DNA from: Notospermus geniculatus
Taxonomy: Eukaryota; Nemertea; Pilidiophora; Heteronemertea; Lineidae
NCBI GenBank assembly: GCA_002633025.1
Contig: NMRB01000873.1
Coordinates: 100,527-164,526 of the forward strand
Length of the DNA stretch: 64,000 nt
Direction: 5' to 3'
Position numbers and translations under genes: made by a program. Positions 10,538-22,686 of this stretch are shown here, piece after piece (within the stretch, counting starts at the first letter, position 1; every line of letters begins with the position of its first letter). The notes beneath the pieces were generated by a model, which made no database searches, had not been told where the DNA came from, and saw only the letters and a list, made by a program, of their open reading frames with translations.

Positions 10538-12091
10538 TTATAAGTAAGCTTTCGTACCATCACTTCCCGGTCCCATGTAATGCACTGAGGTTTTAACTTC
10601 AGCTTCGCCGTCTTTCTTTTCGTCTGTTGTCTGCTTCCCTTGGGACGATCCTCCGGTCTTTTGTGGGTTGACCGTCAGGAAGAATGACCCTGGGTTATCG
10701 ATGCTAACCGGGCCGTAGTTGAGTTGGAATTGCTGTGATGGCTGCGTCGGGAGGGGTAGAAGAACCAACGGGTGAGGACCAACGCTACCTTGACCGATTC
10801 CAATTTGATAGCCTCCGATAGGTGGTGGTGTCGGTTGCCCTGGCGGTGCCGCCATGATGCCAAGGTGTGCCTCCCGAACTTCATTAACAGCCAGCCCAGC
10901 GTAGACTGTCTGGACGATAGCCACGGCGATTTCGGCGATGCCTAGGATGACCAAGAACGAGTGGATGGCAAGGCGTTGCGATTCTCGTGGTCGAGAATCG
11001 ACGTCGATACCAATGGCGTGGATGAGGAAAAGACCTAAAGATGCTATGGCGGAAAACAGTGACATCGCCATGCAGGCGATGATGATATCCCGCCTCTTAT
11101 CTTGAGAGGTGACAATGCCTAAGATTCCTGCCGTGATGATCATCAATCCACCCCAGATACCAAAGGCGAACCAGGCGCCCCAAGCATCAGCCGCGAAGGC
11201 TCCGATTGCAAAGGCGAAGATGACCACGCCGAACGTGACTTGAATGACTCCGCATCTCAGCGCCGCGGTGCCGTTGTAGGCCGGCACAATGGTGCAGCCG
11301 CAGGGTTTCCTATAGGCGATCACGGGTACTTCTTCCTGCCTCTCCTCCGGAGGGACGCTCTCGCTTGCCACAGCCTGCTCGGCAGCCACGGACTCTTCGA
11401 CTATCGTGATCTCCGTCTCACCAGTCTTCCTGTTCTTCAAGCGACGCAGGATTTTGAATTTCAAGGCTGGTTTTTTGAAGATGAAGCCGCAGAACATGGC
11501 CTGTACAATGCCTGCAGCACATTCACCGAGCGCAAGCAGAAGGAGTATGGAATTGAGAGCCAACCACTGGTCTATGGAACTTCTTTTTGTCCCGTTTCGC
11601 CTTCCTTCCGTGCGATCAAGACCCACGGCAGCACATATGAAGGTGATCAAGGCCCAGAAGATGGCCACTGCGGATGTCACAAGACAGGCTAGGATCAGAT
11701 ACTTTCTCTTCATTTTGGAAGAAAGTACCCCGAGGACTCCACCACCGGTTGTGAACACACCCGCAAGGAATCCAAAGCCGTACTCGTTGACAGGCGTCTT
11801 GGTGGCCATGGCGGCTATACCGAAAATAGTGAGGAAAATCCCGACGAAGAACTGGATGGTACCAATCCTCAACGACCAGTACTCGTTGTAATCCGTGACT
11901 TTGGAGCACCATTCCTCACGGCGATTCGACGCGGCCTGGCCTTGTGTGGTACGGTCAGCCTCTTCTGGTGATAGTGGATCAGTAGGCTCGGGCTCTAGCT
12001 CGGCCGGTGGCTCGTCCATTTCTACCACTTCCATCTCCTTCTCCTTCTTCTCATCGTCTGGTTCTACTTTAGTCTTGTACTCTTCCATCAT
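10538..12091 (-). CDS. Double tetraspan (MS4A/CD20-like) membrane protein, 517 aa
   Basis: One uninterrupted frame of 518 codons on the minus strand, read from the first of two adjacent ATGs at 12091. The protein has an acidic N-terminal tail (about 1-60), then four hydrophobic helices (about 72-97, 103-124, 130-157, 175-203), a charged cytoplasmic-type linker with a short Cys motif (PCGCTI, near 265), a second set of four helices (about 275-420), and a Pro/Gln-rich C-terminal tail. Each module has the layout of MS4A/CD20-type tetraspans: short loops between helices 1-2 and 2-3, a longer one between 3 and 4. So this is an eight-helix protein made by internal duplication. Likely a plasma or endosomal membrane protein; ligand and role unknown. 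A splice acceptor (cttgcag) at 12132-12134 directly upstream suggests a 5'UTR intron. The family assignment is by topology, not by a signature residue. Confidence 0.8.
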   Translation of the reverse strand: MMEEYKTKVEPDDEKKEKEMEVVEMDEPPAELEPEPTDPLSPEEADRTTQGQAASNRREEWCSKVTDYNEYWSLRIGTIQFFVGIFLTIFGIAAMATKTPVNEYGFGFLAGVFTTGGGVLGVLSSKMKRKYLILACLVTSAVAIFWALITFICAAVGLDRTEGRRNGTKRSSIDQWLALNSILLLLALGECAAGIVQAMFCGFIFKKPALKFKILRRLKNRKTGETEITIVEESVAAEQAVASESVPPEERQEEVPVIAYRKPCGCTIVPAYNGTAALRCGVIQVTFGVVIFAFAIGAFAADAWGAWFAFGIWGGLMIITAGILGIVTSQDKRRDIIIACMAMSLFSAIASLGLFLIHAIGIDVDSRPRESQRLAIHSFLVILGIAEIAVAIVQTVYAGLAVNEVREAHLGIMAAPPGQPTPPPIGGYQIGIGQGSVGPHPLVLLPLPTQPSQQFQLNYGPVSIDNPGSFFLTVNPQKTGGSSQGKQTTDEKKDGEAEVKTSVHYMGPGSDGTKAYL

Positions 12092-12131
12092 TCCTGATAA
12101 TCAGAGTGGACAGTAGAAGACACGGTTCAAC
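12092..12131 (-). other. 5'UTR part of the tetraspan coding exon
   Basis: On the minus strand a good acceptor (pyrimidine-rich tract ending TTGCAG) abuts 12131. 40 nt of leader without an ATG then precede the start codon. The upstream noncoding exon was not located. Confidence 0.45.
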
Positions 12132-15100
12132 CTGCAAGAAGAGAAAGAAAATTCTTTTTAAAGGCCTTTTGATATGAAAAACCTTTGCCGGTAGATCCGC
12201 TGTAGATGGTCATGAAAGCTGATTTCAGAGAGGCTTTTGCAAGTTCCAAGGAATGCCCTGCGAGAGAAATGATTAGATTGTAATGCTCGAAATGATGATG
12301 ACACGCAAATAACGACTCCCCTGCACTGTTTGTTCGTACGCTTATAGACGGTCAGGTTTTTCACATCTTTAGACTCAAGTAGGCCTACATCCCTTCCACT
12401 TTGTCCACAATACAAGTCAGCAACTCCTGGCCAAAGGTTAGAATATCTTGTCCTACTCCATCAGAAATTTTCAATTAACTGTATATCCGACCCGATTGTG
12501 TAGCATCACCCTTATAATAAAGAGTGATGTTGACAGACGCCATTGCCAATAACTGCCGAACGCCGAATAAATTTGACTTCATGAAAATTTACCACAGTCA
12601 ACAGTCCTCCAGCGGCTCGCAAATAAGAATCTCTATACTGAAATTATTTCTACCACACTCACGAACGTTTAAGTGCTCTCGAAATTTAGTGACTACAGGC
12701 TGACTGCTGGAATGGTAAAGTAAACATTCATCTTGGTTTGAAGGGTCTTCAGACAGACGTAGATCCATGCACCTGCATGCACCCGCATGCAATAAGAGTG
12801 CAATGTACATGTAGTTGGTGCCGAAAGACTGCAATTGGCATTGACCAGCATATTTGTCGAGACAGAAGATCGTGATGCTTCTGCGTCATCTTATACAGCA
12901 GTTTCAAACCAGGGGGTCAGTTTATTAAAGTACGCACCAACGCCCATCGCCTATGGCGAATTGGTTCGAACCGCGATCGGCTGCATGGTTGAAGAATTCC
13001 CCGAGACAACAATAGTGAATTTCGACAAATGCCGGACTACCACAACGTTTAGCGATGATTGACCTATTGTTCCAGTACACTTTAACAATGGAAGAACCCT
13101 CGCTTTCAAGTTGGCCTAAATAGATCGTTGCGTAAACTCACTAAAGACAGTTGCGTAAACGCCTGTTGATCAAATGTTCTTCAATTTGCATGCCACTGAT
13201 CAGCGACAAAGCACGCCGCTTCCCTTCGAATTGTTCGTGGAAAAAATGTATCCAGTTTTATGATGACACAATAAAGCAATGTTAATTCAAACATATCGTT
13301 CCCGATGGATGCATCAATTCCCTTCAAGCATCTTTATTACAGGCCATTTCCATTCTTCATTATCTTGCAATGTTCCGGAGCTTGCCTACTGGCACGGTTT
13401 CCAAGGCCACGTGAGTTTCCATGGTTACCGTCTTCAACAGGTAGGTATGAGAAAGGTGTACAGTATCGCGAAATGAAGGACTGAAGGGAAATTCGACACG
13501 ATCTAGGGTCTTATATCAGGAGGTAGACGGATCTACCAGACGTGAGAGTTCAAACGACACTTTCATTTGCCAATAACGTCAAGCTTTCGAGGATACTTTG
13601 ATAGCGACCCGAGTTGGTCACCCCTGGTGACGCCACGCAGCGTTCCAAATGGGTTTCTCGCCGTAATATACTTAGATTTGAACGCCGTGTCGTAACCCAG
13701 ATCAAAACGATTATGATTTCCCCATTATCAATAATTCACCGAACATCATAAAGCATTTATACAATATAGATGACTGTTTTTACCATACTTGAGTTCAGCC
13801 TCGATGGATCTCTACCACTTGTACATTGTCTGCAATCATCTCATGATGGATTGTTTACATGGATAATTATAATGTACTTATGCTGAGTTCAGTTGCCAGA
13901 GAATAGCTAGATTATCAAATTATAAATATCCCGCAGGAATGCCAACTAGGCCTACGGCCGTGAAGTTTCGGTATAAATGTCCTTCATGCAGTACATTATT
14001 GCAGCGAAGAATGTGAAGGTAAGGTAATCCCCATCACAAACATAGGCTATTTACTGAACACTTGAAATAACCCCTTTTGACCCCATTTGATGGGTCATGG
14101 ACGTACTAATACCCCTTAAACCTTGCTCGATGGATCGTTGACATATGTATGCCTCTTAAAATGCCTCTTGGCCCCATTCAATGTAGCCTATCACTGACAT
14201 GTAAGTGAGTCAGGTGAAACTGACGTGCACGATTACAAAGTTGCAGCCACAACCTCGCTAAACATACCGATCATCAAGGGCATAAATATGCTCATCACAC
14301 TCATTGTTGTCTTAGTGATCAAATATAATTTCGCCCGCAGTTCGTCAAATCCGTTGTCAATTTCGAATCAGTCTTCTGAAATGTAGGCCTACACTGCTTT
14401 CCTAAGAGAGTCCATTGAGCCGGGATCAAAACAGGCTACTGGCAACTCCACCTGGACCCACCATAAAACCACTATCGGATTAAGCTAATAAATCATCTAT
14501 GTAAATGGCCAAAGCATCGATACCTTAATTGGATTGCCAACTATCGCTGATGTGGTTTAGAAAATGCGGCTTAACGGATTTGAGACAGTTAATTAATTTA
14601 GAAAAACTTTTTATCAATATACCTTCCTCTTTTCTGCTGCTCTCGTTGAGAAAATGCAGCTGAAAGAATCGTTGCTGCTTTCATTGAGAAGAGGCAGCTT
14701 ATGAACATAACGGCAGAATTATTACCGGGCCACAACGGCATCTTTGTGAGACTCTTCTTCGCCGTAAGCTCGGAGATTTCCGTACGTTTTCCATGGACCG
14801 TAAGCCCATTCCTAGGTTAACGCCCAGTTCTATTCATAAATGTCAGCCCGCTGCAACAAGGATTACCCCAAGAAATGAAAAATGAGAAAGGAATCGACGG
14901 TTGATCGTCGATATGCGAGTCATAAACCACACGCCATAGTGCGTGCAACACGGTGGAGACGGTCTTTCAGCCCCACAGATTTCTGTTCTCCGGGGCCTCC
15001 TGATTGCAAATACAGCACCACGTCATCTAACGATACGGCAAGATAAATAGTGTTGCCGATAGGTTGGTTGTGAATAATTACTTGGTATCAAATGGGAATA

Positions 15101-15458
15101 AAATGGCCGATTCAGAGGCAGGTTATAGCTGTTGCTTTTTACTAGTGTGGCCGGGGATAGATAAAACAAGCACGCAGAAGTTTCATTATCCGGGATAGAG
15201 TGGCGTGGATGCGGCCATTTAGAAGCCCAGGGGCCGTGTCCCAAGGGGATCAGGATAAGTTATTCGGCGGAATCGTCGGAGAGTCTACATACGGTACCGT
15301 TGGCATGAAGTCAATGATGACTTAATGATAGTACCAAAAATATGTAATTTCTATCTGATAGCTGAGACTTCGTCCGACGGAAAGCCGTCATGACCAACGA
15401 CATAAAAGATACGCAGCCTGATGTCGATTTCGATATGATGTCGATGTCGTGGAAAGGT
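12132..15458. other. Noncoding 3.3-kb stretch
   Basis: Upstream flank and probable first intron of the tetraspan gene, then intergenic DNA. The short open frames here lack splice context and resemble nothing known. Confidence 0.35.
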
Positions 15459-16342
15459 CTGAAAACTACTGCCGCCGGCAGGGGATGGGGATTGGGGAGG
15501 GTAACTCGGCCCGAGTTACCATCCCCAATTAACCATTGGAAGGGAGGCCGAGTGGAATGACCAGAATCCAGATGCCAATGAAGTCAGTGATGGGTGACGA
15601 AAATGCTGAGATTTCATCTTAGCGGTTGTGGAAACCAAATTTGGTTGCTTTCCTTTCGGCATTCCAGAGGCCAACTTACGCCACACTGTACGTTCGTATC
15701 AGTGAAGCAACGCCGGGGGTGAACTTTACTTGGGCATCAAAAGATGCCCTGATGGCCGTGGCTGTGCGATTAGAGCGACATAAAATGAGATGACGGCGGT
15801 AGTCAAAGAAGAGGCCAGTCGGAGCCGACAGCTGTGCAGAGCGCCAGAGGTGCAATTGTTGCTGTGGCTCAATCAGATCACATTCTCACCATCAAAAACC
15901 AATCCATTACCCACTTTATCAGCCATGCAACGTTTTTAAATGTGTTCAGATCACTTGATCTCCTGGGCGGAGATACCACTAACGTAATTCATCTCTACCG
16001 CCTCTGGCCGACCGGAAGCCGTTTTCTATAAGTGGTATTGATACACGATAGATTGGCCTCCATCGGTGCAACATTTCACGGCTTCCTAATCGTTTGGTTC
16101 AAATCAGTTATGAGGAGCATATCGGTGCGGTTTGCACCAATTACGCTGAACTAATCAGTCAACTTGTCATCCTTTGTAAACAATGACTGAAAAACAAGGC
16201 TTTCTCAATCAGGCTGATGAAACTCACTGCAAGCCTCATCATCATCACCCATAAGGGCTTGATCTCGCTGTACCAGGCTGACTCCAGGATGTTCAGTCTT
16301 ATTGATGCAGCCAAAGCATTATCAGGGCAAGAGCCCTGGTAA

Positions 16343-16491
16343 CCTGGGGTAGCGAGCATAAAGGGGTCGTAACCCTACGTCAGGCCTAAGCCAGGCGTAG
16401 TGCTGGTCGAAGATAGGGCATCGACCAGCACTACGCCTGGCTTAGGCCTGACGTAGGGTTACGACCCCTTTATGCTCGCTACCCCTGGTAA
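16343..16491. mobile_element. Foldback element present in one allele only
   Basis: Near-perfect inverted repeat: GGGGTAGCGAGCATAAAGGG to CCCTTTATGCTCGCTACCCC with a small loop around 16412. The other copy reads straight through at 17874-17879 (CCCTGGTAAGT). The filled copy has CCTGGTAA on both sides (16335-16342 and 16484-16491), so an 8-bp target duplication is possible; the right-hand repeat is included in the stated span. Confidence 0.75.
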
Positions 16492-16627
16492 GTATGGAAA
16501 AGACCACCGCAGACTACCCGACGTGTTCCTCACTTGGATGGGGTCTTACGTGCCCTTGCAAAGGAACAAGGTACCATGCCCAATGACGTACTGTCCCTTG
16601 ACAGACTGAGGAGCCGGGGATGATTAA

Positions 16628-16702
16628 TCTCATACCGGGATTCGAACCCGGGACCTGTCGCTTCCAAAGCGGACATGATAACCACTAGGCTATCATCAAG
16701 GC
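16628..16702 (-). ncRNA. tRNA-like module (SINE head or tRNA pseudogene), allele A
   Basis: The minus strand reads TAGCCTAGTGG (A box) and GGTTCGAATCC (B box) at tRNA spacing, with a seven-base anticodon loop TTTGGAA (anticodon TGG). The T stem pairs fully (CCGGG/CCCGG), while the anticodon stem pairs only in its three inner positions and the acceptor stem is poor. It lies inside a larger inverted repeat, GAGGAGCC...GGCTCCTC (16608-16710). So it is a tRNA-derived element with a usable Pol III promoter rather than a clear functional tRNA. Confidence 0.5.
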
Positions 16703-16997
16703 TCCTCAAAGTCGATGCAGGTTGCAAATCATTACTTATGACTTGCATCATCGCTTTTTCCCATTGCCAGTCAGTTCAGCCACTCAGATTGGACTAACAT
16801 GGTGATTTAATCAACCTTATGGTCATTCGGCCATGAGATCTGAGGAGAAATCTCGTGATATCAATGAACACATCAATCAATACTTTGATATCATCCTCAA
16901 GGCAAGATCGATAGACTGAAATAGCACAAAGATTGAAGAGGCAATAACGAAATACACAACCGAAAGGTCAATACGGGCAATGTATATGAGGCTATAN

Positions 16998-18383
16998 CTG
17001 AAAACTACTGCCGCCGGCAGGGGATGGGGATTGGGGAGGGTAACTCGGCCCGAGTTACCATCCCCAATTAACCATTGGAAGGGAGGCCGAGTGGAATGAC
17101 CAGAATCCAGATGCCAATGAAGTCAGTTATGGGTGACGAAAATGCTGAGATTTCATCTTAGCGGTTGTGGAAACCAAATTTGGTTGCTTTCCTTTCGGCA
17201 TTCCAGAGGCCAACTTACGCCACACTGTACGTTCGTATCAGTGAAGCAACGCCGGGGGTGAACTTTACTTGGGCATCAAAAGATGCCCTGATGGCCGTGG
17301 CTGTGCGATTAGAGCGACATAAAATGAGATGACGGCGGTAGTCAAAGAAGAGGCCAGTCGGAGCCGACAGCTGTGCAGAGCGCCAGAGGTGCAATTGTTG
17401 CTGTGGCTCAATCAGATCACATTCTCACCATCAAAAACCAATCCATTACCCACTTTATCAGCCATGCAACGTTTTTAAATGTGTTCAGATCACTTGATCT
17501 CCTGGGCGGAGATACCACTAACGTAATTCATCTCTACCGCCTCTGGCCGACCGGAAGCCGTTTTCTATAAGTGGTATTGATACACGATAGATTGGCCTCC
17601 ATCGGTGCAACATTTCACGGCTTCCTAATCGTTTGGTTCAAATCAGTTATGAGGAGCATATCGGTGCGGTTTGCACCAATTACGCTGAACTAATCAGTCA
17701 ACTTGTCATCCTTTGTAAACAATGACTGAACCGGGCTTTCTCAATCAGGCTGATGAAACTCACTGCAAGCCTCATCATCATCACCCATAAGGGCTTGATA
17801 TCGCTGTACCAGGCTGACTCCAGGATGTTCAGTCTTATTGATGCAGCCAAAGCATTATCAGGGCAAGAGCCCTGGTAAGTATGGAAAAGACCACCGCAGA
17901 CTACCCGGCGTGTTCCTCACTTGGATGGGGTCTTACGTGCCCTTGCAAAGGAACAAGGTACCATGCCCAATGACGTACTGTCCCATGACAGACTGAGGAG
18001 CCGGGGATGATTAATCTCATAGCGGGATTCGAACCCGGGACCTGCCGGTTGCAAAGCGGACATGATAACCACTAGGCTATCATCAAGGCTCCTCAAAGTC
18101 GATGCAGGTTGCAAATCATTACTTTATGACTTGCATCATCGCTTTTCCCATTGCCAGTCAGTTCAGCCACTCAGATTGGACTAACATGGTGATTTAATCA
18201 ACCTTACGGTCATTCGGCCATGAGATCTGAGGAGAAATCTCGTGATATCAATGAACACATCAATCAATACTTTGATATCATCCTCAAGGCAAGATCGATA
18301 GACTGAAATAGCACAAAGATTGAAGAGGCAATAACGAAATACACAACCGAAAGGTCAATACGGGCAATGTATATGAGGCTATA
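16998..18383. repeat. 1.4-kb segment copy B
   Basis: Begins directly after the single N and matches 15459-16996 to its end. It lacks the 149-bp foldback and differs by point changes. Unique DNA continues after 18383. Confidence 0.85.
18016..18089 (-). ncRNA. tRNA-like module, allele B
   Basis: Counterpart of 16628-16702 with the same A and B boxes. The anticodon loop reads TTTGCAA (anticodon TGC), and the flanking stem bases have changed as well. The surrounding GAGGAGCC...GGCTCCTC inverted repeat is kept. Confidence 0.5.
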
Positions 18384-19725
18384 CATCATTCATCTTCCCA
18401 AGTAATCCGTGGTGTCTTGTACGTGTGCCTTGTGAGGGCAAGTACATGTAAGAGACCTCATCCAAATGAGGAGGAACATGAGTAGCTTGAGATAGCCTCT
18501 TCCATTCTTACCAGGGCCAATAATGCCTTTTCTTTAGCCCTGATGTAAGAGATACGATTCCTCTTACCAAGAATCCATGGGCGACCCCTATCCTTCGGTG
18601 TTTTTTTGCCCCTGTCTTGACACGACTTCACCTTGGCCCCAGGGCAAAAAACATATACATGTGTATATAGGCCAATGTACCTCCGTTTTTAGTTTTAAAC
18701 CTTTGGGTACCAATGTTTCAGAAGAAAAAAAAATATCGAAAAACTGTACCGAATCACTTGAATCCATGCTAATGATCATTGATTGCTCGTCAACAAATTG
18801 ATGCGATATAAACCCGAAGATCGCTTGATAAAACGTCTGATTTATCAGCTATTTTCAGATCAAATGGGATTTAGTCACAGACAGTATCCATATGATCTCG
18901 AGACGGCGTCAACTCAAGGGAACCGAGTAATTAATAACTCTGATTAAAGACCCCAGAGCTAATAACAGACAGCAATTCATCATCAGCTCTTGAGAAACCG
19001 CAGTCTGACGTGTAGAACAGAGAAACTCGCTGAGAAAGTGGCTTCTTCATACTTCCTCGCCAACAGGGAGGAGGAACGGAAAATGCTTAGGAACCAGCGT
19101 TTTCCGATCCGCATACTGGTCCGCGAGGAAGTCCTTACACACTTTTTTCCGATATGCCGTAGCTTCATATCAAAGAAGCCAGTTCATTACTGTGTACAAC
19201 ACCCAAAAGAATGTTCAGGTCTGTGATTAGGCCTCCACATGTAGGCCTACACTTGTCCGGATTGCACGGCGATGTTCGCCCTTTGTTTCGAAATATAAAA
19301 AAAGGCAGTGAGAAACGCACGAGACAGTGTGTGGAGGCCTTATAAAAAAGGCTGCCATTACATAGAGCTATATACATTGTATATACGGACACGCCGGTTA
19401 ACAATGGCTTCACGGTCGCGAACTCTTTGTTCAACCTTACAGATTAGTTCCAACCAATTGGTTGTCACGGCTACCGCCTTCATAGAATAAGAGTAATGAC
19501 TGTTGTTTAATCAATTGGAACCGATAACGAATGTGAAATTGACGACAGCCAAGCAGCATAAAGGCCAGGTGATCAACTGTAAAATCTGCATGCCATTTTC
19601 CGAATTGTGTCCAATGCTCCCAAACAATGAGATAATACCTTTATTCACAAAGCCCCGTACATTTTATGGGTACGCAAATCCTTTGTCGGGCTGATAGTGA
19701 ACAACAGGTTGCTCGCAAATTGACA
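18384..19725. other. Noncoding stretch, no gene supported
   Basis: The region 19048-19130 contains an imperfect hairpin (TTCCTCGCC...GGCGAGGAA-like). At 19620-19720 there is a relic of the element family seen at 48964-49102 (TTATTCACAAAGCCCC...). Confidence 0.35.
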
Positions 19726-19884
19726 TTAGGGAGTTTGAGATCAGCGACTTTATCACTGATCCTTATACGTATACATGTACGGATAGACTTCTGTACAACG
19801 AGAACAGATTTTGTGTACATTTCGATCCGTATACATGTACACGTATAAGGAACCGTGATAAGTTGCTGATCTCAAACTCCCTAA
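19726..19884. mobile_element. MITE with TTAGGGAGTTTGAGATCAGC ends
   Basis: Terminal inverted repeats TTAGGGAGTTTGAGATCAGC / GCTGATCTCAAACTCCCTAA, with subterminal GTATACATGTAC units in both arms. The target duplication is unclear. Confidence 0.75.
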
Positions 19885-19989
19885 TAGCTTAGGCAGTGAT
19901 CCGCAAAGTTCGTGAAGAAGGTCGCAGTTCCTGCATTTTGTTGACTGGCCTCTGAGAATGAAAGTATGATATCTGGTGAGCTCAAGCCT

Positions 19990-20097
19990 GCCGCAAAAAG
20001 TCATTCGAGACCGTTTGCTCAGCAGATAGCTCGCGTGCATGTGCGCGTAATTTCGGTGAGTTAACTGCTGAGCAAACGGTCTCGAATGATTTTTAGC
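19990..20097. repeat. Hairpin repeat
   Basis: TCATTCGAGACCGTTTGCTC and GAGCAAACGGTCTCGAATGA form about 26-bp arms around a 50-bp loop. AGCAGATAGCTC is repeated at the right arm. Confidence 0.55.
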
Positions 20098-21946
20098 AGA
20101 TAGCTCCAGTGTGGGCAGGCTTCCTGAAGAGTATTTGACTGTGGTCCAGCTCTGGTCAGTTCTTGTTTCTATTTTCAACAGATGGAAGGAAAGAATCGTC
20201 CTTTGCTTTCAAAACAAATTCGTTGTTTACGGTTCATTGTTTTCGTATCGCCGTCTATTCCATCTTACCTTTAGAACCTAGTTATTATTGGTACGTTTAC
20301 AGCGCTGTTTGTTACTCCTGTCATGCCTTTAATACTGCCAGGCAGAAAAACCGAACAAAAATAGTCGTTACTAAAGATTTATAGCATCATTTTCCACCTT
20401 TATGTGTTACCTGTTGTCATGGTTTAGAAGGCAACAAGTCGTACGCCAACCAGGTACGTGGTGGAGAGAGGGTTTCAAATTTTCCACTTTCATGGTTCAA
20501 ACCAAAAATAGATAAAGCGAGTCGTTTATCTATTGTTGTTCAACACAATATGGGGTAAGATTGGTATCGAAACATATTTTAGGTATACATGTAGGAGTGT
20601 GGATCAAGCACAGCAGCTTTCGTATTTCGCTTTCCCTCTCTCACAGAGGCAAGCGACAACACGATAAAGGGTATCGCCAAGTCAGGCCGGTATAAAACTC
20701 AGGGTTTTCATCGATAGGAAGCATGACTTGCTGATCTACATGTCACGAACAAACTGCATCTTCACATTTCGGCATGCCGACAACATACACCAGCGGCGAA
20801 CGATTGGTTGTTGTTTTTTTTGCTCAGGTAGGCCTACATACTTTGAGGTAAGCCTTGAGGTTAAGTGTTGCATCTTTCGAGTTTACGAACGTGTTCACGT
20901 GTTTACGCCTCAGCAGAAGGCATTGAAATATTCCTAATCATTCAAGAATCCTATGTTTTTCTGGCTGCATTTTTTTACGTCTCAGCTGGAGATGATCAAA
21001 TGATTTCAAAGCAATCGTTTGCAATCAGGTATACGTGCACCAGAGATGCCAACTGCGAAATTTTACACCTGAATCATTAGAACATGCAATTGATAAATAC
21101 TGCACGTGTAGGGCTCTATTCAACGTTTCGACAGCCCCGCTATCTCGGTTTCGTGCGGAAATTTCATGCGCGCGCACCTATCTGGTACCGTAGGTAAATC
21201 GAAGCATGTGATTGGTCCAAATACAAAAGGTCATTTGCATACGGAAAAAATCCAGTGGCAACCAATATGGCGGAGAGCGGTCGAAACCTGTGAAAAACGT
21301 AAGTAAAATGTCAGTAATGCCGTAATGAAAATGCACTAGCTTTTTCTTGGTGGCAAATGAAACCTCATTATTCAAAATAACGAAGCTAAATGGGACCAAT
21401 ACGCAGAGCCATCAATGATAATATCATGCTGTTGCTGTTCTTATAGTATTAATTGAGACGCAAGTCACGAATGGCCTCGACCTGAAAAGCCATCGGCGAA
21501 TGATGAGAAGGTATCTCAATTAGAATGAACGTGACAATCGACTCAGTGCAACAACTCCATGTACATGTACATGTTCAAAACATCGTCATCGCAATCCAGG
21601 TGAAGTATTGTAATGGAGATGAGGGGTACAGATGTGGCTTCAAGTACAACAGTTATAATCCATGTCGTGAATAATGGTGAAGGAGCATTATCATGGAGAT
21701 TACAGCTGTAGCTAACAAGTTCATCAGAGGATCAAGTATACTGGGGATTGTACCATCAATAACAGATTGCGTCTCTTGTTTCCCGATATTTGATATCGGC
21801 AGTATTCTCAGCAGGTGGTACGAACCATAGCGAACAGACTATCGTCATGTCTGTTGTTATTTTTTCCTCTGTAAGGCTTCTGGTAAGAGGAATATGGAGT
21901 GAAATACTCCTTGAAATCATGAAATACTCAGAGATTTCACTGCTCC
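20098..21946. other. Noncoding stretch, no gene supported
   Basis: Nothing beyond short open frames and simple words was recognised. Confidence 0.35.
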
Positions 21947-21950
21947 TTAA

Positions 21951-22191
21951 AGGAGCTGGACGTCCAAGTTGTAAACAAACTGGTTTGTTTACAAACAGTG
22001 GCCAGCAAACTAGTTTTATTCCTTCGTGAAGGTGGCAGCACCAGTGATCGTTAGACTGGTGCCCGGTCCAATGCAACTCACTCACGATATTCACGTCAGT
22101 ATATATCACCGACAATAGGTGGCAGCACCGCAGGCGTCGCGTGGATAGAGAACCAGTGAGTGAGTGTTTACAACTTGGACGTCCAGCTCCT
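21951..22191. mobile_element. piggyBac-like MITE (TTAA target)
   Basis: Inverted termini AGGAGCTGGACGTCCAAGTT and AACTTGGACGTCCAGCTCCT, extending to GTAAAC. TTAA lies immediately outside both (21947-21950 and 22192-22195), as expected for piggyBac-type excision and insertion. The open frame across it is not a gene. Confidence 0.7.
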
Positions 22192-22686
22192 TTAAAAATC
22201 CCTTTCTCCCAGAGCAGTACCAAAATGCTCCTTGGGAAGCTGTTCACACTCCTAGATTTTGAAGGGGAGGAGTATGGGACTCTTCAGCACTGAATCCTGT
22301 CTAAATCTCAGGCGCTGAGCGCGGGGAGTTTGATGAAACCAGCTCCTATAGGTGTGATTGGTCCCTGCTCAGCAACCAGTCATCTGATTGGCTCCTATTG
22401 CTATACCCACAAATCGAATGCTCAATCGAGTCCAAGATCATTTGCACAGCTCAGATAGTAGAAGACCCATATCCCTTCATATTCTGCAGGTGGTAGGCTG
22501 TTAGATGCATGCAACCATATCGTGCATATCAAAGCATTTAGGAAAACATCATTCTACTGTGAACGTATTCGATATTGTTTTGCAATGCACGAGAGCCCAG
22601 TTTTGGTGCATCGGCGAACGGACGGTAAATACACAGCCACATACATGTAAACAAATGATTTATATGTCCGTGCAGCCTGCACCGAA

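Larger units (their letters stand above)
15459..16996. repeat. 1.5-kb segment copy A, ends at single-N join
   Basis: Matches 16998-18383 throughout. It stops at the N at 16997 exactly where the second copy runs on into unique DNA. Copy A carries a 149-bp foldback (16343-16491) that copy B lacks, plus scattered substitutions. Best read as one haplotype of a heterozygous locus. Confidence 0.85.

Noticed and set aside
11240-11912. Open frames overlapping the tetraspan gene on other frames and strands
   Set aside because: They are shadows of the 517-aa coding frame.
21756-22247. 163-codon open frame on the minus strand
   Set aside because: It spans a MITE with inverted ends and has no splice or family support.
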